From Alphaproteobacteria bacterium UBA2966 (GTDB lineage: Bacteria > Pseudomonadota > Alphaproteobacteria > UBA2966), in the NCBI GenBank assembly GCA_002348365.1, contig DEBC01000064.1:1-17504 (forward strand): DNA of 17,504 nt, in the 5' to 3' direction. The notes beneath the pieces were generated by a model, which did not search any database, had not been told where the DNA came from, and was given only the letters and a program-made list of their open reading frames with translations. Positions 15,541 to 17,504 of this stretch are shown piece by piece; positions within the stretch are counted from its first letter, which is position 1, and each line of letters starts with the position of its first letter. The position numbers and the translations under genes were made by a program.

Positions 15541-16005
15541 GTGGCCGTCGATAAGGAAGACATTCGCGATTTTCTCAACAAGGTTGCTGACGCGCTGGAT
15601 GGGGAAGCATGGGACGACTTCCTGTCGATGTGCGTGCCGGAATTCGAGTACCGAGTCACGGCGTTCTCGTACGAGCTCAACAAGGATATGATCTGGCTCA
15701 TCCATGACATGGACGGCTTGCGCTCCCTGTTCAACGTCTTGCCGGAACAATTGGGCCGCAGAGGAACCCGCATGCTGCGGCAGATTTCGGTGACCGATGT
15801 CACGCAGGTGGGCGCCGATGGCCGCGTGGATGTGACCAGCAAGGTCATCGTTGTTCGCACTTCACCGGAAGGTGTGTCCGAGCTTTTTGCCGCAGGACGC
15901 TATCTGGATGTTATCGATGTCAGCGAAGATGTGCCGAAGCTGGTCAGGCGTGAGACCCAGTTGGATACGCGGGAACTGGGGATCGGCTCACACGTTCCGA
16001 TTTAG
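15541..16005 (+). CDS. Ring-hydroxylating oxygenase, beta subunit
   Basis: This 154-residue protein is the small subunit, of the NTF2-like cone fold, that stabilises an alpha3-beta3 ring-hydroxylating dioxygenase. Family features are the N-terminal helix pair DIRDFLNKVADALDGEAWDD, the segment VTAFSYELNKDMIWLIHDMDGL that corresponds to the conserved SYE-x-K-x-M-x-WL region, and the LRQISVTDV strand. The start is probably the GTG at 15541, eight bases after GAGGA (15528-15532), which overlaps the alpha stop; an ATG in another frame at 15535 gives no matching protein. It is translationally close to the alpha gene, 11 bases apart. It ends ten bases from the opposing LysR gene. Confidence 0.85.
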   Translation: MAVDKEDIRDFLNKVADALDGEAWDDFLSMCVPEFEYRVTAFSYELNKDMIWLIHDMDGLRSLFNVLPEQLGRRGTRMLRQISVTDVTQVGADGRVDVTSKVIVVRTSPEGVSELFAAGRYLDVIDVSEDVPKLVRRETQLDTRELGIGSHVPI

Positions 16006-16015
16006 GCGTTCGGCT

Positions 16016-16909
16016 CTACGCGCCTCCGCCGTCCCTTGCCTCTGATAGGATCCAATCCCGGAAAGGCTGAACGCGAGCGTCATCGGCCCTGCTCTCGGGA
16101 TAGACGAGGTAGTAGCCGTACTCGCGCGGTATTTCCGTGTTGAAGGGGGTCACGAGTCGCCCGTCCCTGAGGTGCGCCTCAACGATGTTTCGGTCCGTGA
16201 TCGAAATACCCACGCCTGAGACGGCGGCTTCAATCGCCGCGGCGGTGGTCGAAAATCTTGGACCCGACTCCACATCAATATCGCCCAGTCCTGCTGACGC
16301 CAGCCAGTGTTGGCATTGTTTCACGCGGGGGATGACGAGCAGTAGTGTCGCTGTTCTCAAGTCCGCCAGTCGACGCACGGACCGCCCTTTCGCGTAGTCC
16401 GGACTACAAACGAGTATCGGCTTTTCCATCAGGAGTTGATGGCTGACCAGCCCAGGCCACATGCCGAGACCGGTGCGTAGGGCGACGTCAACATCAGTGT
16501 CCGAGAAATCCGCCTGTGCGACCGACGTGATGATCCGGACTTCCATATCAGGGTAGATGATCTGAAATTTCGTGAGCCGCGGCAGGAACCAGCCATAAGC
16601 GAAGGCGGGCGCGACGCTGATCGTCAGGGTGTCGATCGAAGATCCTCTGACAATGCGTTCGGATGCCTGCTCGATCTGGCCCAATGCGTCTCGGACGACA
16701 GGTAGGTAACCGCGGCCAGTCGAGTTCAGAGCCACTTTTCCGGCTCTCCGCGTGAACAGCTTGGCTCCCAGAAAATTCTCGAGCGATCGAATCTGGTGGC
16801 TGACCGCAGACGGTGTGACGTGCAGTTCTTCGGCAGCGCGATTGAAACTTTCATGACGGGCCGCGGCCTCGAACGTGCGGACCGCGTTCAAGGGAGGGAG
16901 GCGGTTCAT
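16016..16909 (-). CDS. LysR-family transcriptional regulator, GcvA-like
   Basis: This 297-residue DNA-binding protein has the LysR layout: a winged helix-turn-helix at residues 1-60 (PPLNAVRTFEAAARHESFNR, then AAEELHVTPSAVSHQIRSLE) and a two-lobed effector domain from about residue 92. The opening RLPPLNAVRTFEAAARH and the SVAPAFAYGWFLPRL strand are typical of the GcvA group. It is divergent from the luciferase-like gene across 135 AT-rich bases, the classic arrangement for control of the neighbour, and is convergent with the oxygenase operon. The start is the complement of 16907-16909; no clear Shine-Dalgarno precedes it. The effector is unknown. Confidence 0.92.
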   Translation of the reverse strand: MNRLPPLNAVRTFEAAARHESFNRAAEELHVTPSAVSHQIRSLENFLGAKLFTRRAGKVALNSTGRGYLPVVRDALGQIEQASERIVRGSSIDTLTISVAPAFAYGWFLPRLTKFQIIYPDMEVRIITSVAQADFSDTDVDVALRTGLGMWPGLVSHQLLMEKPILVCSPDYAKGRSVRRLADLRTATLLLVIPRVKQCQHWLASAGLGDIDVESGPRFSTTAAAIEAAVSGVGISITDRNIVEAHLRDGRLVTPFNTEIPREYGYYLVYPESRADDARVQPFRDWILSEARDGGGA

Positions 16910-17044
16910 GTCCAGTAGAATAGATGAAAAATTCTCATATTGTCAGTGAAAAAGCATCGTTTGGAACCGGCAAAAATTTTCATCATTATCTACATGACTG
17001 ATCATATAGACAACCTAAGGTCATGAATTAAATTTGGTGACAAC
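16910..17044. promoter_or_regulatory. Divergent control region with LysR-type sites
   Basis: This AT-rich spacer separates the LysR gene from the luciferase-like gene. ATGA (16924-16927) and TCAT (16935-16938) make a 15-base inverted repeat that contains the LysR T-N11-A form. A second, shorter ATGA/TCAT repeat lies at 16994-17005 and overlaps a possible -10 (TATAGA, 17005-17010) of the rightward gene. This fits a recognition site plus an activation site. GGTGA (17036-17040) is the ribosome binding site of the rightward gene. Confidence 0.5.
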
Positions 17045-17504
17045 ATGAAGTATGGACTTCGAATACCGAGCTTCGCGCTCGGACCCGAGACGGCATCGCT
17101 TCAGCAGATGGGGGCTTATCTAAGGCGTGCCGAGGACCTCGGTTTCGAAGCTGCCTTCAGCATCGACCACCTGCTGCTGACGCCGCCGGCTTACGCATGT
17201 ACCTGGCTTGAGGCCCTTTCGATGTTGTCAGCCCTGACGGGCGTGACACGCATCATCAATCTGGGCACGCTCGTGCTCGTGTTGCCGTTGGGCAATCCGG
17301 CCTATTTCGCCAAAGAGTGGGCGACCTTGGATACCTTGTCTGGCGGCCGCTCCATACTCTGAATTGGGGTCGGTTGGCACGAGAAGGAATTCGAGCTCAT
17401 GGGGATCTCGCACAAAGAGCGCGGCCGCCGCATGAACGAAATGCTGGAATTGGTGACGGCGCTCTGGACCGAGGACAACGTCACTTACCAAGGCAAATAC
17501 TATC
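17045..17504 (+). pseudogene. Luciferase-like (LLM class) flavin/F420 oxidoreductase, interrupted and cut by the window end
   Basis: The N-terminal half of a bacterial luciferase-like monooxygenase/F420-dependent oxidoreductase is visible: an opening beta-strand, LRRAEDLGFEAAFSIDHLLL, then the INLGTLVLVLPLGNPAYFAKEWATLD block and LSGGRSIL. A TGA at 17360-17362 then stops the frame. The same frame continues directly with IGVGWHEKEFELMGI and remains open to the window end, so the stop sits where family members have Gly (GGA to TGA, one base) in the L-G-x-G-x-G segment. The ATG at 17045 follows GGTGA. The frame is otherwise intact, so a point mutation or a sequence error is likely. Divergent LysR control is suggested. 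Enzymes of this family oxidise small molecules with reduced flavin or F420; the substrate is unknown. Confidence 0.8.

Overview
This is a GC-rich, densely coding stretch of bacterial chromosome. Gene families, strong Shine-Dalgarno sites and gene order suggest a member of the Pseudomonadota, most likely an environmental alphaproteobacterium; no marker gene here fixes the lineage. Content is accessory and catabolic: two sulfatase-superfamily hydrolases, a two-subunit class I fumarase-type hydro-lyase, two unrelated Rieske oxygenases, a haloacetate dehalogenase-type hydrolase, a quinone oxidoreductase, an AlkB-like 2-oxoglutarate dioxygenase, two transporters, a LysR regulator and a luciferase-like flavin oxidoreductase. 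There are no tRNA or rRNA genes, CRISPR arrays or transposases.

Layout. 1-230: upstream leader with hairpins. 231-3624 (+): a sulfatase/phosphonate monoester hydrolase-like enzyme, then fumarase-type alpha and beta subunits. 3621-6373 (-): a Rieske oxygenase followed by an MFS transporter, meeting the beta-subunit gene with interlocked stop codons. 6504-8192 (+): a BASS-type transporter and an L-isoaspartate methyltransferase. 8278-9800 (+): a second sulfatase, broken by a one-base deletion and an in-frame TGA. 9801-10737: the only large non-coding gap. It holds an AT-rich patch with a consensus DnaA-box sequence, then a candidate small RNA gene with its own promoter, three predicted stem-loop domains and a strong terminator, then a GC-rich hairpin-bearing leader. 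10738-11625 (+): haloacetate dehalogenase. 11630-12634 (-): quinone oxidoreductase. 12715-13329 (+): AlkB-like dioxygenase, interlocked at its stop with a DUF3891 gene (13326-14144, -). 14330-16005 (+): ring-hydroxylating oxygenase alpha and beta subunits behind a leader with two CsrA-like sites. 16016-16909 (-): LysR regulator, divergent from a luciferase-like oxidoreductase (17045 to the window end) that carries an in-frame TGA.

Working together. The gene set reads as a patchwork of uptake, hydrolysis, dehalogenation and oxygenation steps for organic esters and aromatic or halogenated acids feeding central metabolism through a fumarase-like step. That is inference from families; no complete pathway is visible, and no ferredoxin or reductase partner for either Rieske enzyme is in the window. 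The least explained part is the 9831-10233 non-coding region. The two broken genes may be true decay or errors in the assembly.
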